Positions 34,251 through 46,978 of a DNA stretch of 64,000 nt are shown here, piece by piece. The notes below the pieces were generated by a model. The model was not told the DNA's origin, searched no databases, and worked only from the letters and a program-made list of their open reading frames with translations. Origin of the DNA: Archilochus colubris. Its lineage: Eukaryota; Chordata; Aves; Apodiformes; Trochilidae. The position numbers were made by a program, and so were the translations under genes. How positions within the stretch are numbered: the stretch's first letter is position 1; each line of letters opens with the position of its first letter. Location of the stretch: the NCBI GenBank assembly GCA_023079485.1, contig CM041085.1, positions 94,685,115 to 94,749,114 of the forward strand, in the 5' to 3' direction.

Positions 34251-37094
34251 AAATTATAGCTAAATGCAAAATTTTATTCTGGCACAAATGAATGTTGACC
34301 CATGAGAAAAAAATAGCAGTAATCAAAAAAGTTAAGTTATCTTAACCCCTCAGGATGCTGTGAAAAAAAAAAAAAGCAGTCACTGGGCTGGTGAAAACAA
34401 GTATGTGGGCAATAGGCATACTGAGGTGATTTTTCTTCACACAGTTCTGATGCAACTGATACTGCAACTAAAATGTTAATGTGGTTTTTTGTGTTGCTTT
34501 GTTGTATTTGTTGAGATATCAGACAGATTTGGGAAACTTTGAAGCTATAACACATTTAAGGAACAAATCAAATGCCACTCACAAGTATACTTTTCTTTTG
34601 ATGATTACAATCTGTTTAGTGATGATGCCAGATAGAGGTCTGTTCTCCCATTGACATGGGAGCTTCTAATACACATATTAGATAGCTCAAAAATTACTTC
34701 AGCATGACTAAGAGGTAATGAGTGTGAGGTAGGCTGATGTCACTGATATTATAACTAATACTATTCCTATATTGGAATTCCTATATTGGAATTGGTGGTG
34801 CTAACTTCTGCAGCATGAGTTATGTTAAGAAGTAGAAAATCTATTGCTTGTCAGATAAAGGAGACTTACTCTGCTTCAGATTATTACAGGTAATGCAAAA
34901 ATAACATTCTTGCATCATGATGTTATGCAAACGTGATGAGACAATAATCCAGTTGCAAGGCATTAAAACACATGTAAAAGTATAGTCAAGTCACAATGTA
35001 CTTAAATTTCTATTCAATGCACCTATTTCTAAATGACTAAGTATAACAGTAATGCATTCAGAAATCCAAGCAGTAACAAGGAAAGAATAAAAAACTGCCA
35101 TATAACCAAGGACAATATTCCAGTATATAACATTATTTTTGAATGAGCAAACACAAAATTAATGTTTGGTATTTTATAATTTAAAACATGCTGCTGAAGA
35201 ACCAAAAATCTATTAAGAAATCTGATTAATATAAATATTTTAGCATGTTCTGCCTATTATGCCATCAGTTTATTACAGTCAAAACACATTCATAACGGCA
35301 TAGGAGAATGGGGTCAGACATTCTGCAGTGTGAAACAGAGTTTATCAAGTGACTTCTGCAATATTGATCTATTCATCCTTTACATGAGATAAAACAGCCT
35401 AATATTTTTCTACAATTACAGATGCTTGAATGTTTTATCTCTGATTTGTAGGTGTGCACTAGCTCACTCTGTGAAATGCCATGTGTCTGGCTAGGTGAAT
35501 GACTGACTGTGTGCCTTCCTGCTTTTATGTCATTTAGAGCTCATTTAAAATGCTGCAGGCTAAGGTGCTTTCCTCTAAAATGTTGTGTTCAGATGCTCAG
35601 ATGTACCAGGCAGATGAGTTGTTCTAAGACATTCTGTCCATGCAAAGCAGACACAAAGGACACATTTCCAAAACGTGTGTGCTACGAGAAGTCCTCCAAG
35701 CCAGTTTTTAAAAATCCATTTGCATTTCTGCAGTGCTCATCTCACACACTGGCAGGAATGCAAAATGTCTGGAAACCATGGGCAAATATGGGGCTATTAT
35801 TCCTTTACTAATGAGAGTGCTTACATGATACGAGTCTGTGGAGCATTAGTATGTGAAACAATCAACAGTTTAGCCACAATACTCAAGCAGACTCAGCACA
35901 GATCTTTCTGTTTAGCTGAGAAAGGGATGGGTATTTGTTTTGGAACACAGACTTAATTTGAGTTGAGGCTCTTTAAGCATGTGTTCACATCAAATGAAAG
36001 TCTTAAACTCTGTCACCAAGAAAAGTTCAGGTATACAAAGAGTGCTGTCACTCTGAAGTTACTTCAGGAATTCACAAGATGATACCGATAGAAATTAAGG
36101 TATAAAGTACAGTTCATTATTGTTGAAATAAATGCTGTTTATTCAATCAAGTCTCAGAAGACAGAAATAGGATGAGGCTAACGTAATGCATATTTTTTTG
36201 CTGTTGTTGTCCATATGCATATTTTTTGTTTTTTAACTTTCATGTGTACTAGGACACTGAAATGTTAATAACCATTGCCTTGGAATCTCTCCAAAGAAAC
36301 CAACATACAAGACAGGATGTTTTACTTTATCTACTTTAAGTATTCATTCATTAAGCATTGCTTAGTCAATACTTGGTTAATACATTGTGATACCTAATAT
36401 GTCATTTATACTAATGGAAAATTTGCATCAGAATAGATTTTATGAAATTATTAGTATCATAATAACTAATAAAACAATTATAGAACTAGTTCGAGATTTC
36501 AAAAATTTCTAACAGCAATTTTTTTTTTAGAATGAACATGCTTGACATTTTTTCGCTTCTCTTGTGTTCCTCTAAAAATAGACTTTACAGTATTTTTTTT
36601 TTTATGCTGCCATTTCCATAAAGCGAAACTTCATATTGTGTTTAATGGTTGGTGTGATCCATGTGATCTGGATTGCATATCTGAATCAAATATCACCTTA
36701 AATTATGCAAATACCTTATCGGTTTCTTTACAATTTATGACTGGCCATAGAGAAGAATTACATCATGCCAAGAAATTGAGCTTATTACACAACATTTGGG
36801 GAATGCTGCTTCAGTCCTTGGTGTATTCATAAAAATTCTCTGCCTTGACACCTTCACAAGTGGTCAAATCTACTTTTTGGTGTTTTGCTTTGCTTATATA
36901 TGCAGTATGCAAGAGGTTGAAGCAGAGACAGGTAACAAAAGGAGAAACTGAGAAATGCTACCCAGGCATGCAGAGCTGGTGTTAGGAAAACATTAAGTTT
37001 TTATTTGAGTTTTTACTCACAAGGGACACCAAGGGTAATAAAAAAAACTTTTTCTGCTACGTTACTAAGAAAAGACCATTTTGTGGGACTAATG
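34251..37094. other. Unique AT-rich stretch, one candidate conserved patch
   Basis: No gene or named repeat recognised. It contains A13 at about 34362-34374, a 2 x 14-bp duplication at 34763-34790, and an octamer-containing patch at 36640-36800 discussed under findings. Overlapping frames at 35509-35811 and 35675-35956 lack family signatures. Confidence 0.5.
34763..34790. repeat. 2 x 14-bp tandem duplication
   Basis: ATTCCTATATTGGA occurs twice in direct contact. The sequence is close to self-complementary. Confidence 0.9.
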
Positions 37095-37242
37095 TCAAAT
37101 GGAATGGCAGATTCAGTGGTGGCAGACCCAGACAAAGCTGAGGTTCTCTGCTGCCTTTGCCTTGGTCTTCAGTTTGAGGTCTCCCAGTTAGTGCATCCCT
37201 GCAGTTCCTTTCAACCTATCTGATTCTGCAGTTCTACAATTC
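37095..37242 (+). mobile_element. Small internally deleted CR1, plus strand
   Basis: GTGGCAGACCCAGACAAAGCTGAGGTTCTCTGCTGCCTTTGC (37119-37160) is the CR1 linker between the endonuclease and RT regions (ADPDKAEVL). Within 60 bp it gives way to the extreme 3' end: CCTTTCAACCTATCTGATTCTGCAGTTCTACAATTCTGTGAT. Almost all of ORF2 is deleted. Confidence 0.8.
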
Positions 37243-40200
37243 TGTGATATTTTATCCTTCTTTTGCCTCTTTAGTTTAAACACAATCCTGGCACAACTAT
37301 TCATTTTTCCAGCAGCTTGCCTGAGAAGCTATGGTACTGTCTTTTGATATTTGAAATGCTAGTTGAAAAAAAAGGAGCTACGTTTCTCATGGTCTGCACT
37401 CTAAATAGTATTTCCTTCTGAGATGTGGGATCAGAGGAATATGCCATGTTCTGAGAGAGAAAAATGTCCTTTTGCTCTCATTTAGCTTGCAAATTTGCTT
37501 ACCCACTCAAAATTTTCTTTCCTTTCCATTTTGCAATAAGAATCCATGTACACTAAGCATGAAAAGACAGAATTCAGACATAACTCATGTGCAACAAGTT
37601 TCTCCATAACACCTAGACTGTGATAACTGTGTATGTGTGTGCTTTCTTATCAATAGTATTTTCCAGTCAAAAAGAAATCTTGATTTAAACTTCTTTATTT
37701 AAACTCTGCTTTCTTCCTTCATCTTGGAAATTCTCATACATTATTGAATAGTTGTCTGGTGCCATGCTTTTATTCTAGTTAAATTTATACCTTTAGATTC
37801 TATCATCAAAAACCCCACCTTCTATTCTCTTAGCTTCTGTTGTGCAAAGATGAATTAACCTGATTTTTTTCTGGGTACCATTGCAGATGATGAAATCAGT
37901 GTTAGTTCTCAGTGCCTATTATATTTGCAATGTGTCAAGTTTATTTTTCTCCTTCTGTTATCTCTATTTTTCCATAAATGTAAATATTTGATTTATTTTT
38001 CTTTGATTGTTTGGTTTTGGTTTTGTGGTTTTTTTTGTTTGTTTGGTTGGTTTTTTAGTTGGAGGTTTTTTGTTTTGGTTTGCTTTTTTTTGTTTTTTGT
38101 TTGCTTGATTTTTGTTTGTTTTGTATTTTTTCTTCTAAGAAATACTTTGCTCCCTTGGATTTAGGCATTCCCCTTTTATATTTCCTGTTCAGTTGGAAAG
38201 TTCAGCTGCTAAATTACAGTAATTGCTTGTGTCTTTTCCCAGTAACATCTAAGATTCACTGCTTCCAGCTTTCTTCAGAATAGCTGTGCTTCCATTACTT
38301 AGTTAAGTCATCACAGTGCAAATAATGTGATTCATTATCATCATGTCATTTGCAGTGTGAGAGAGGTGATGAGATGAAATGAGAAAATATTGCTTCCTGC
38401 CAAAAAAGAAAATTGTAAACATTTCTTTGAGATTGGGGAGCTGCTGAGTATATTTTCCAGATGAAAAATTAAATATGTAATGGGAATAGATTGTACTGTT
38501 GTTGGCTAGAACATACACTCTAGGAACCTGTTAGTTGTCTAACCCTGCTTGCTTTAATAAGTCCCTAAACTCAGTGGCTAGAGTATCACTTGCTGAGATC
38601 AGCTATTTAGACTTTTCTGTACTGTTTGAGGAAAAAAACTCTAGGGCTGTAGACAAGGATTTCAGACAGAGAAAATATTTTGTTTTATAAGTACTTGTAA
38701 AATTTGATAAATGAGCAGCTGTACATTCCCCTTGAGTGACTATATTTAGATAAGTGGAACAGATGGTCTGACTCTGCTTCTCCTGCAGAGAAACCTTAGA
38801 TATTGATAAAAGCAGTGACAGTACTGCATATGCAATCATAAGAGTCAAGTGTAAAGGTGGGGGGCAGGGAGATAAGAGCCTTAGTAACTTCCAGTTATGG
38901 GTACAAAAATACAAAAATATGGGTACAAAATATGGGTACCAAATAAAACCATTATGTCTAAGACTACTGACATTCTTGCCAGTAAGCATTACTATACAAT
39001 AAAGATATACATATGAGTGTACCAGATGAAATTAGCCATTCCTTCGTAACTGAAATCAGAAACCAGAACCTTTGATGTGACATGGAGTTTCCTTTCCCAT
39101 ATACACCTTTTGCTATTCTCATTGCTCCTGAGGTCCTCAGGTATTCTGAAGCACTGTTGGGTCTCTAGTGTTCTATGAGCCTCCTCTTCTACCTATTTCC
39201 AGGGCCAGGAGTTATTCTCACCATTTGAGCAGTACAGAAAGCTGGTACAAGTTATACTTCTAACACATCAAGCAGTGAGTTTCAAGAGCAGTGCTTGGCA
39301 CTGGAGTAAATGCGAGTACGGTACTGGCACCTAGTAGACCCTTGATGCATTAATTCCATTCAGGGCACTGTCAATAAAACATTCATTATATACTTCTCTT
39401 CCCTCAGGCTGAAAAACTAATAGTGATTGAGAAAATGCAAATATGTTGAAGAAGGTGGCATGTGCTTACCTCACAGTGGTACCCCAAATCTCAGCAAGAT
39501 CTCAGTGGCTTCAGATTCAGATAAAGAATTAGAGCTGGGCATTTAGGAGAAAAGTTTATGACCTGTCAGCTTTCTTTTGGGCATTGAAAACACAGTTTCG
39601 TGGTTCGTACTATGTCACTGTAATTGTACGTTTCCAATATATTTAGTTAGACTGATCTGTAATGGAACCTAGGTACACATCCTTATAGTTTTAAGTGAAA
39701 AATAAAGGAATCTTTTATGTCACAGAAGGGCTATGATTTTTTGGACATTAAGTGACAGCTCATGGTGATATTTCAGTATTGGTGTTGTTAAAAAACACAA
39801 GAGAAAATGTAGCTGAAAATGTAGAGAAAACACTGAAATGTAGAGAGCAGATGAAACAAAGCTCTTATTACCTCTCTTGCTGTCACTTTTCTTAGCAGAC
39901 ACAAGCATAATGATTGTCCTCTCATCTTTAGAGCTGAAAAATACACTGTGGTGTCATTTCCATTTTCTACAGATGCTTTCTTCTGTTTCCATCAGCCTTT
40001 AGGAATAAATCTATATTGCAGAGTGCAGAACTTGTTCAGGTCCTGAGAGCAGTAAGCTCAGCCTAGCAAATGGAACACTTGTAAAAAAATTTGCTTGTTC
40101 ATTGTCCTACAGAGATGTAAGCCAGGCTTCATATTTTTGTCTGAAATTGGACCTGTCTGAAAACCCAAAGCAAAATTTATGAAAAAAATCCCTAAACACT

Positions 40201-40861
40201 TACAAGTAGTGAACTTTCCAAGTTTATGAATTTCTACTGACTTTACTATATATCTGTGATTTTCAAGTTTACACAGTAGTGAAGTCAAATTCATCACAAA
40301 AGAATTTCAGGCTTCTTCATGGTTTTGTTTGGTTTTTTTTAAGTTTCAATTTTGTAACAAGGTCCCTAATCAGGAATTGCAAGATATGGGATATGGTAGA
40401 TTACAGCTGTCTAGAGTTGCTTTGTTCTGCTTTTAATGTGTGTATATACATGCATATGCATTCCTTAAGTAGGAGCATATTCTGTGACATTTAAAATATT
40501 TGAACCTGAAATATAGAGTTCAAATACTTCTTCTTTATGCCCTACACCGCAGGTTGTAACTTTGTGTTTGTATGGTGAAAATTCAAATAAATTGTCATAT
40601 TTATGAAGGGTTACAAAACACTGAATTAATTTATTAAACTACCAGCTTTTCCGCTATAAAACACGTAAATAAAAGACCTTAAAATATATTCTAATTCCTG
40701 GGAAAATATTACCTGTGTTTCACACATGTTCATCTCAGGGGAATAAAACCAATCCATATTCGTGTTTTAAATTTAAGCTTATTTGAGCTGCCAAATAAGA
40801 GAGAAAATGAAAGAAAAAGCAAGGGAATGTTGCAAACTGGGTGTGGGCATTTTGTTTTGTT
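37243..40861. other. Unique AT-rich stretch with T/G low complexity
   Basis: No gene recognised. The 38009-38131 tract generates the hydrophobic, F- and W-rich frames at 37925-38164 and 38059-38283. A short reiteration of ATGGGTACAAAA occurs at 38896-38940. Confidence 0.5.
38009..38131. repeat. T/G-rich low-complexity tract
   Basis: TTTGG, TTTTGTGG and GTTTGTTTGG strings run with almost no A or C. It is comparable in type, on the opposite strand, to the A/C tract at 30281-30358. Confidence 0.9.
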
Positions 40862-41046
40862 TGTCCTGAGGCCAATACTATTTAATATTTTCATGAAGGA
40901 TCTGGACTGTAGGACCCTCAACAAGCTAATAAATGATGCAAAATTGTAAAGAATGGCTGATATGGCCACATGGGTCTGCTGCTATTCAGGGACACCTTGA
41001 CAGGCTGGATAATGGAATCAAGAGGAACGTCATGAAGCTCAGCAAG
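40862..41046 (+). mobile_element. CR1 reverse-transcriptase fragment, plus strand
   Basis: GTCCTGAGGCCAATACTATTTAATATTTTCATGAAGGATCTGGA corresponds to the CR1 RT VLGPVLFNIFINDLD segment. It continues via GCTATTCAGGGACACCTTGACAGGCTGGA to CATGAAGCTCAGCAAGAG, which is ORF2 sequence farther downstream. The catalytic YxDD-like segment falls in a degraded or shortened part. It stops exactly where the next CR1 begins. Confidence 0.88.
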
Positions 41047-41490
41047 AGAATCATAGAATCATAGAATTGGCTGGGTTGGAAGGGACCTCTGAGATCATCA
41101 AGTCCAACCCTTGATCCACTACCACTGCGGTTATAAGACCATGGCACCGAATGCCACATCCAGTCTCTTTTTAAGTATCTCCAGGGACGGAGAATCCCCT
41201 ACTTCCCTGGGCAGCCCATTCCAATGTCTGATCACCCTCTCCGTAAAGAAATTCTAATATCTAACCTAAACCTCCCCTGGCACAACTTGAGACCATGCCC
41301 TCTTGTCTTGCTGATAGTTGCCTGGGAAAAGAGACCAACCCCCTACCTGGCTACAACCTCCTTCCAGGTGGTTGTAGAGAGCGATGAGGTCTCCCCTGAG
41401 CCTCCTCTTCTCCAGGCTGAACAGCCCCAGCTCCCTCAGTCTTACCTCATAGGATCTGTGTTCGAGTCCCTTCACCAGCCTAGTCCCACT
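41047..41490 (-). mobile_element. CR1 3' UTR, well preserved, minus strand
   Basis: It starts with GAATCATAGAATCATAGAATTGGCTGGGTTGGAAGGGACCTC, a clean copy of the reversed CR1 terminus. It continues through TCCCTGGGCAGCCCATTCCAATG and CTCCCCTGAGCCTCCTCTTCTCCAGGCTGAACAGCCCC to about 41490. It is less diverged than the other CR1 copies and lies end-to-end with an older plus-strand fragment, into which it may have inserted. Confidence 0.95.
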
Positions 41491-43884
41491 CTGTGGGAGA
41501 TTTGCTTAATTAAGGACATGAAGCATTTTCCTATGCTAGGCTAACAATGGTGACATTTGTCTCATGTTGAAAGACAGGAATTTGTAACTGCAAATAGAGG
41601 TACATAATTATGTACAACCAGCAGTCCTTTGGAGTTTAAGTACATGCTCACATAAAGAAGATTACCTGTGGAGATTTGTTTTATTTATCACTTTTTTTGT
41701 ACCCTTCCCTTCAGTTAAGATCACTGAAAGTCAATTCTAACAGAATATCTAGGACAATGTTTAATGTAGAAGTTGTAGTCTGTAACAAATTAATTAATTA
41801 ATTATATAACTATATGAATGCTTATGAGCTATATGTACATCAATACATTGGGTCAGGGAAAAAAATGTTAACCCTTTAAGAATATATTTGTTCATATGGG
41901 AAAAAAAAAAGAAAAAAGTACTAGCATAAAATAATAAAATACATAAGTTACTTTTAATATGTTTTGCTTCAACTAACAAAATCCACTTTTAATGTAATCA
42001 CTTGAATCTGCAACAGTTAAAACTGGAGAATGTTTGTGAAACATGTAATTACTTGTAGGATCACTTTAAAGGCTAACAATGTATTTGCACACCACTGGTT
42101 AATGTTCCAAAATCTTGTGCAAGTTTATTTATGGTCAGCACAAATTTTAAAGTAGTACTTTTTCTCAAGTATTTTAATTGCTTTTAAAATAACTTTGCTT
42201 GGAATTTGGTAGTTAATGTCATTTAGATACTGCTGAGCTGAGCAGTCTTTATAAAAAGTCATTGGAATATGACCCATACCATATCTGGCTTCAATGTTAA
42301 TTTTCAATTTTTGCTGTTAGGATTCTCTTCTTCCTAGTGGTACTTGCCACCTACTCAGGGCAGCAGCTGCACAGCTTTTGTCATTGATAATCTGTTACCA
42401 GCTCTGATAAACTACTGCTTGCTAAAAAGTGAAAGGTTAACATTGTTTCTCAAGCATTTTGAAGAGTGAGAAGTGGTTGTTCTGACATAACTGTTCTGCC
42501 TCATCTTTTTCAGCTTTTAAAAGGACATTATTTGAGCAGTTCTACAACAAGTTTTAAATCATTCACTGTGGCATCAAAATAACCTTCTTCCTCATCAAAA
42601 AAAGTCATCTCTAGACTATACTAGCAATTGCACATTCCATTCTCCTACAATGGACACTGCCATCCTGAGACCAGCAAACAAAAAACTACATATTGATTTC
42701 TTTTACTTATCTATAATTGTTCTTTCCTCCTATGTAATTCTAATTCTGGGCTTTGAGTCTTTTAGCCATCATGTCATAAACTAAGGCTTATTTTAATTCC
42801 CAGTCTGCTCTATAAACTCTTTTAGTGATTCTGCCTGTTCAGAGTGCAAATACAGAAACTTTCTGTTCACCTCAACACCATTCAAGCCCAGGTCCATAAC
42901 AGGCAATCAGTGTAGGTTATCAGATCATCATGTCAGTTTTAAAGCTAGCAGTTACTGAGGAGATGGTGTATCGTTAGGAAGAGGACTTTAATAAAACTTT
43001 CCAGACAGAAATTTTACTGGTGTTCCTTAAGGTAGATGTGTTCCAAACTTCCACTTGATTTTTCACCTTTTGTTTTCAGAAAAACTTGTGTACGTTCTGT
43101 AAGAATAAGCACAGAAGAGAGAACTTCAGCTGAAACCAGATCAGCTGTGAATTAGAAAACAACACATGAATAAATCCACGTGCACTGGTAGTAAGAGAGA
43201 TTTTCCTGTTTGTTTGGTTTTGTTTTGTCAAGATGTTGGTATCCTGTATGGCTGTGTGCATCTTCTGCAAACATTTATGAACAAAAATAATCCACAAACA
43301 TTCGAGGTCAGGTTTAGATGCAGTGCTTGAAGACTGGAATGTAAAATCTTACAGATGGAGTCATATCCCTTCTTTTATAAGAAACTTACTTTTAACTTCC
43401 TCAGAAATTTGAGTTCAAGGATCTGGTATTTGTTTAACAGCTCTTGACTGCAAACATGACTTCCTGACTTGTGGTAACTTGGGAACTGATCAGACAACAA
43501 GAATTTGACCAGTCCCTTTACATGCTTACATTGCTTTTGGGAACAGAAGGTGCCATTTTGGATAATAAAAGATCTTCATAGTCCTGTGCCGAACAGGAAA
43601 GAGTGCCTGCTAAATATTTGGAATATCAACCACAAGAAGCTAGAGATATAAGTAGCTAGATACATATCAAAGTTTATGTAGCTAAGACTTCCAAATTTTC
43701 TAGTTCATCTGAATTTCTGAGATATTCTTGGGCACCAAAAAAGAAGTTTCTTGTGGCTAATTTGTTGAATCCTATCTTAAATTAAGAGAAAGAATGGGAA
43801 TCCAACGGTTGCAAAGATTCTTGGGGATAACCTTGCCTTTTCACCTTTTTTGCACACCTTTTGAACATCAGTATGTTAAGAACT
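41491..43884. other. Unique AT-rich non-coding sequence
   Basis: No repeat family or gene recognised. It contains an ATTAATTAATTAAT run near 41790-41803 and an A-rich run at about 41890-41907. Confidence 0.5.
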
Positions 43885-44275
43885 TGCATTCTTACCAATG
43901 AGAAAAGCCCTACACTGGACTCAGCAGCAGATGTGTGTGGCTGAGACCAGGGTCTCAGTCTGCAACAGTCTTAGAGAAGTCTTAGGCAATCCTACTTGGG
44001 AAGGCAGAGGCACTCTCAATGAATGTTCTCCACTGAGTAAATAAGCAGCAGGAGGATGGACAGATGGACAGGCTGACTGGCTAACTAAGCCAGCATCCCA
44101 GTCTCAGAAGCCACCAGAGGACTCTCCTGGGACCCATCTGGTACTGAACACAAATGAGAAGGAATACTGTAATTGGTCTCTTTGGGTCACCTGATCCATC
44201 CTCTCCTCCCCATAGGCACAGCTGCTCCCCATTATTATTTCCTCATGATGACCCAGATAAGGCATCTACAGAAAG
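43885..44275 (-). mobile_element. Decayed LTR of family C, minus sense
   Basis: Colinear with 22680-23110: ACTTGCATTCTTACCAATGAG, GGACTCAGCAGCAG, GGGAAGGCAGAGGCACTCTCAATGAATGTTCTCC, then GGTACTGAACACAAATGAGAAGGAATACTGTAATTGGTC. The last segment matches the promoter-side ATACTGAACCCCCATGGGAAGGAGCTCTGTGATTGGTC of the other copy. It is shorter and more diverged, and the edges are approximate. Confidence 0.65.
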
Positions 44276-44577
44276 ACAGGTTGGATCTCCTTCTAAGAGA
44301 GGAGCTTAGGTGTAGGTGAATCCAAGCTTATAGTGTCAGATCTGTCCCTCTCCAGAAGACTGACTTAAAGTTATGGTCCAAGGAAATGCTCAGCTGTTGG
44401 ATAGCTCTTGATAGGGTTAAGGTGAAATGAAATTAAAGGTCTGTATTTGAACATAAGATTTGATTGGAACTATAGAAAGAATAACTCATTACAGCTAATA
44501 ATTCTATTATTATATATGCCCAGGCTACACAATCATAAAGGCTGATTGTTTAAATCACAAAAGTGACAATGCATGGA

Positions 44578-45060
44578 TGTTCAAGCCGCACAACCCGTGA
44601 CAAGAATTTATGATAAGCATTGTGTTTCTTCGTGATCTTAGGAAAGAAAATGAGAGAGTAAGAGAAGAAAAATTGAGAGAGAGATAGAGAAAATCACCAG
44701 TCCTGGATCCAACATTGGGCCAGCCAATGGGGGAGGGTTGGTTTCAGTGAAAATCCCAAATCTCATCAATGCAGACCCTCATTTTATAGACTTTTTTCAC
44801 TTAGTAAGTGTGGCTGAGACATAGCAGATTGAACAACAGGAGCAGACCATTGCCCACTTCGATCCCCAATCGTTCTCTATAAGGGTTGTTATTTCCATAT
44901 GCAGGTCCTAGGCTATATGCAGGCTACTTCCATAGGCACCTTTTTTTTTTTTTTTTTTGAGGGCTTACAATAGTTTTCCACACCACTTCCCAGAATACAA
45001 GTCCTGAAATCTGGACTTTCACACGTGACAGGCTGGCAGCTGCTGGTGGTGTCTGAGGTG
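44578..45060 (-). mobile_element. Probable ERV LTR (family E), minus sense
   Basis: It begins TGTTCAAGCCGCACAACCCG and has a purine-rich GAGAGAGAGATAGAGAAAATCACCAG segment near 44675-44700. In minus sense it has a TATA box (TCTATAAAATGAGG) at about 44775-44790. The layout parallels the 53712 element: TGTT start, GA-rich segment, then a CACCA..CCTGGATCC-like segment. A T18 run at 44941-44958 interrupts its upstream part. The right edge is not well defined. Confidence 0.55.
44941..44958. repeat. T18 homopolymer
   Basis: Eighteen consecutive T are followed by GAGGGC. Confidence 0.95.
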
Positions 45061-46373
45061 GTCTCAGGTTAGTATAATTGCAGGTAGTTTTTTATCTTGG
45101 TCCTCTCAAACCAGAACAATATCTCAAGAAACAAAATCCCTGGCAAATCAGGTAAAGAATGTATACTGAACGCAATGAAAAAGCAAAAAATTCTCATTTG
45201 TGATCTAATTAATATATTGCCTGGTCCATCCAGATTAAGATTGTACACTGTAGAGTAGTGAATCTGTAATATCAGCAGACTCTTTTTAATTTTACTTTTA
45301 AAGACATGTATTCCCACTGATTTCAATGTGAGCAATGTTGTTTCTTTGAGGAGCTGAAGTAATGCATGAAACTAGATAAAATAGGAATCCAGTTAGGCCT
45401 GGATTCACCCTTCCATTTTTAGTCACCACAGTATCTAAATTCCAGTTTTTCAACAATGAGCAGATCTAGAGGTTTTCAAAGAGTGATTCAAATATCAAAC
45501 AAATCCAATTATAAGAAGCTTGAGTTTCCCTTTGAAGAATCTCACTTTTCCTTTCATTGATTAGATAAGTATCTAAGAACAGGCAGATATCTTAACTGAG
45601 TATCAAAAATCAAATAAAATGTTGGTGATTGCCATACATTTCACTTTGGTTAGAGAAGTAAAAGAGCGGGCACAATGGGCAAAAGTCCTCCTTCCCCTGC
45701 TGTACAGTCTGTATGAGGAGGGGTTCTTACAAACTTTTGACCAAAACCTTAGTGCTATCATGTGAGGGGACATAGCTGGCATATATTTCAAATATATACT
45801 TGGGTGTCTCCCATGCCAACTTCCTGTCATTAGAAAGGCTTTTCCTGTTTATCCTAGGTAGCCATTTACTTTTTCTTGGCTGGAGTGCAATCAGGCCAGT
45901 GCTTTTCATCTTTGCAGTTTTTTTGTGGTGTGTGTGACCAGCCTGACAATCCTGACAGAGATACTGCCAGCTCCCATGCAGAGGATAATCCTCCTCCTTA
46001 ATTGGAACTGCTCAGTGTAACCAGCAGAGTAAGAAACTGCTGCTGCTGCATGATCACCTGCTGGCTGAAGAGGCTCTTCAGGCAGCCACAGGGAGCTGAG
46101 ATCTAGCCTATTTCACTGATAAATCTTTACTCCTGCAGTAAATTACTGTCTTGCCTGTATACCTGTTGGAGGGGTCTACTGAAGACCTACAGAGGGAAAA
46201 GTTGTTCCTTTCAGACCTTTAGCTCTTAGATAGAATGGTGCAGAAAATATAAATTTTGCGTAAAGAAAAAGAATTTTTTTTTTAGAATTAACGTGCTAAA
46301 ACTACTTCCCAGTAGGAAGTAGATAATTTCCTAAGTTGCTCCTGTTACAGATATATAATTACTGGAGATTCTG

Positions 46374-46426
46374 ATACCCTGGGATGTATCATAGACAGTT
46401 TACGCTGCCCCCACTGTAATTAAAAT
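46374..46426 (+). repeat. 53-bp dispersed direct repeat, first copy
   Basis: ATACCCTGGGATGTATCATAGAC.. matches 47855-47907 at about 48 of 53 positions in the same orientation. The flanks of the two copies do not match. I do not know its identity. Confidence 0.8.
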
Positions 46427-46953
46427 AGAAGAAAATTATTTCTCTTTCATCAAAATAAACCCAACAACAAAACAACAGAAAAAAACTCCAGAATAATAAA
46501 CAAACAAATAAATCCAGCCAAAATAAAATATACTATGGAAAAACAAAGAAATTATAAAAATTACATGAAGAAACTGAGGTACATAAATAGATATACCTGC
46601 ATGATCAAGGAGAATCAGACATATAACTAACATTTAACCCAAGATTAGTTAAAGACATTTTTCAATCTAAAGACGACATCTGTGGGTGTGTACAAATACA
46701 TGCATGTGTAGCTGACTATTTCAAGAACGAGAAGCAATGTTCTGCAAAGGGAAAGATCTGCATAATGAGCTTATTAGTAATAATCTCTTTAATTAAAACT
46801 CACCTTGACCTGCATAAATTATGCAGGCTTCAACAGCTTTTCTAGCTTTTTTTTTTCTGAATAGATGGGGCTGCTGCATAGCTAAAGCAAATGACCTTCA
46901 GATGTTTCAGATGCTTTTTGGGACAGCATTAGATTGTCATAGAGACTGCCAGG

Positions 46954-46978
46954 AAAAAAAAAAAAAAAAAAAAAAAAA
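46954..46978. repeat. A25 homopolymer
   Basis: Twenty-five consecutive A. The sequence to its left has no recognisable retrogene body. It gives rise to the lysine run in the frame 46821-47048. Confidence 0.95.

Noticed and set aside
37925..38283. Hydrophobic, F/W-rich frames resembling membrane proteins
   Set aside because: They are translations of a T/G low-complexity tract.
44855..44875. TTCGATCCCC string resembling a tRNA B box
   Set aside because: There is no matching A box at the right distance and no cloverleaf, and it lies within a probable LTR.
46954..46978. A25 tract as the tail of a plus-strand retrogene
   Set aside because: No recognisable gene sequence or poly(A) signal lies just upstream, and no flanking duplication was seen.
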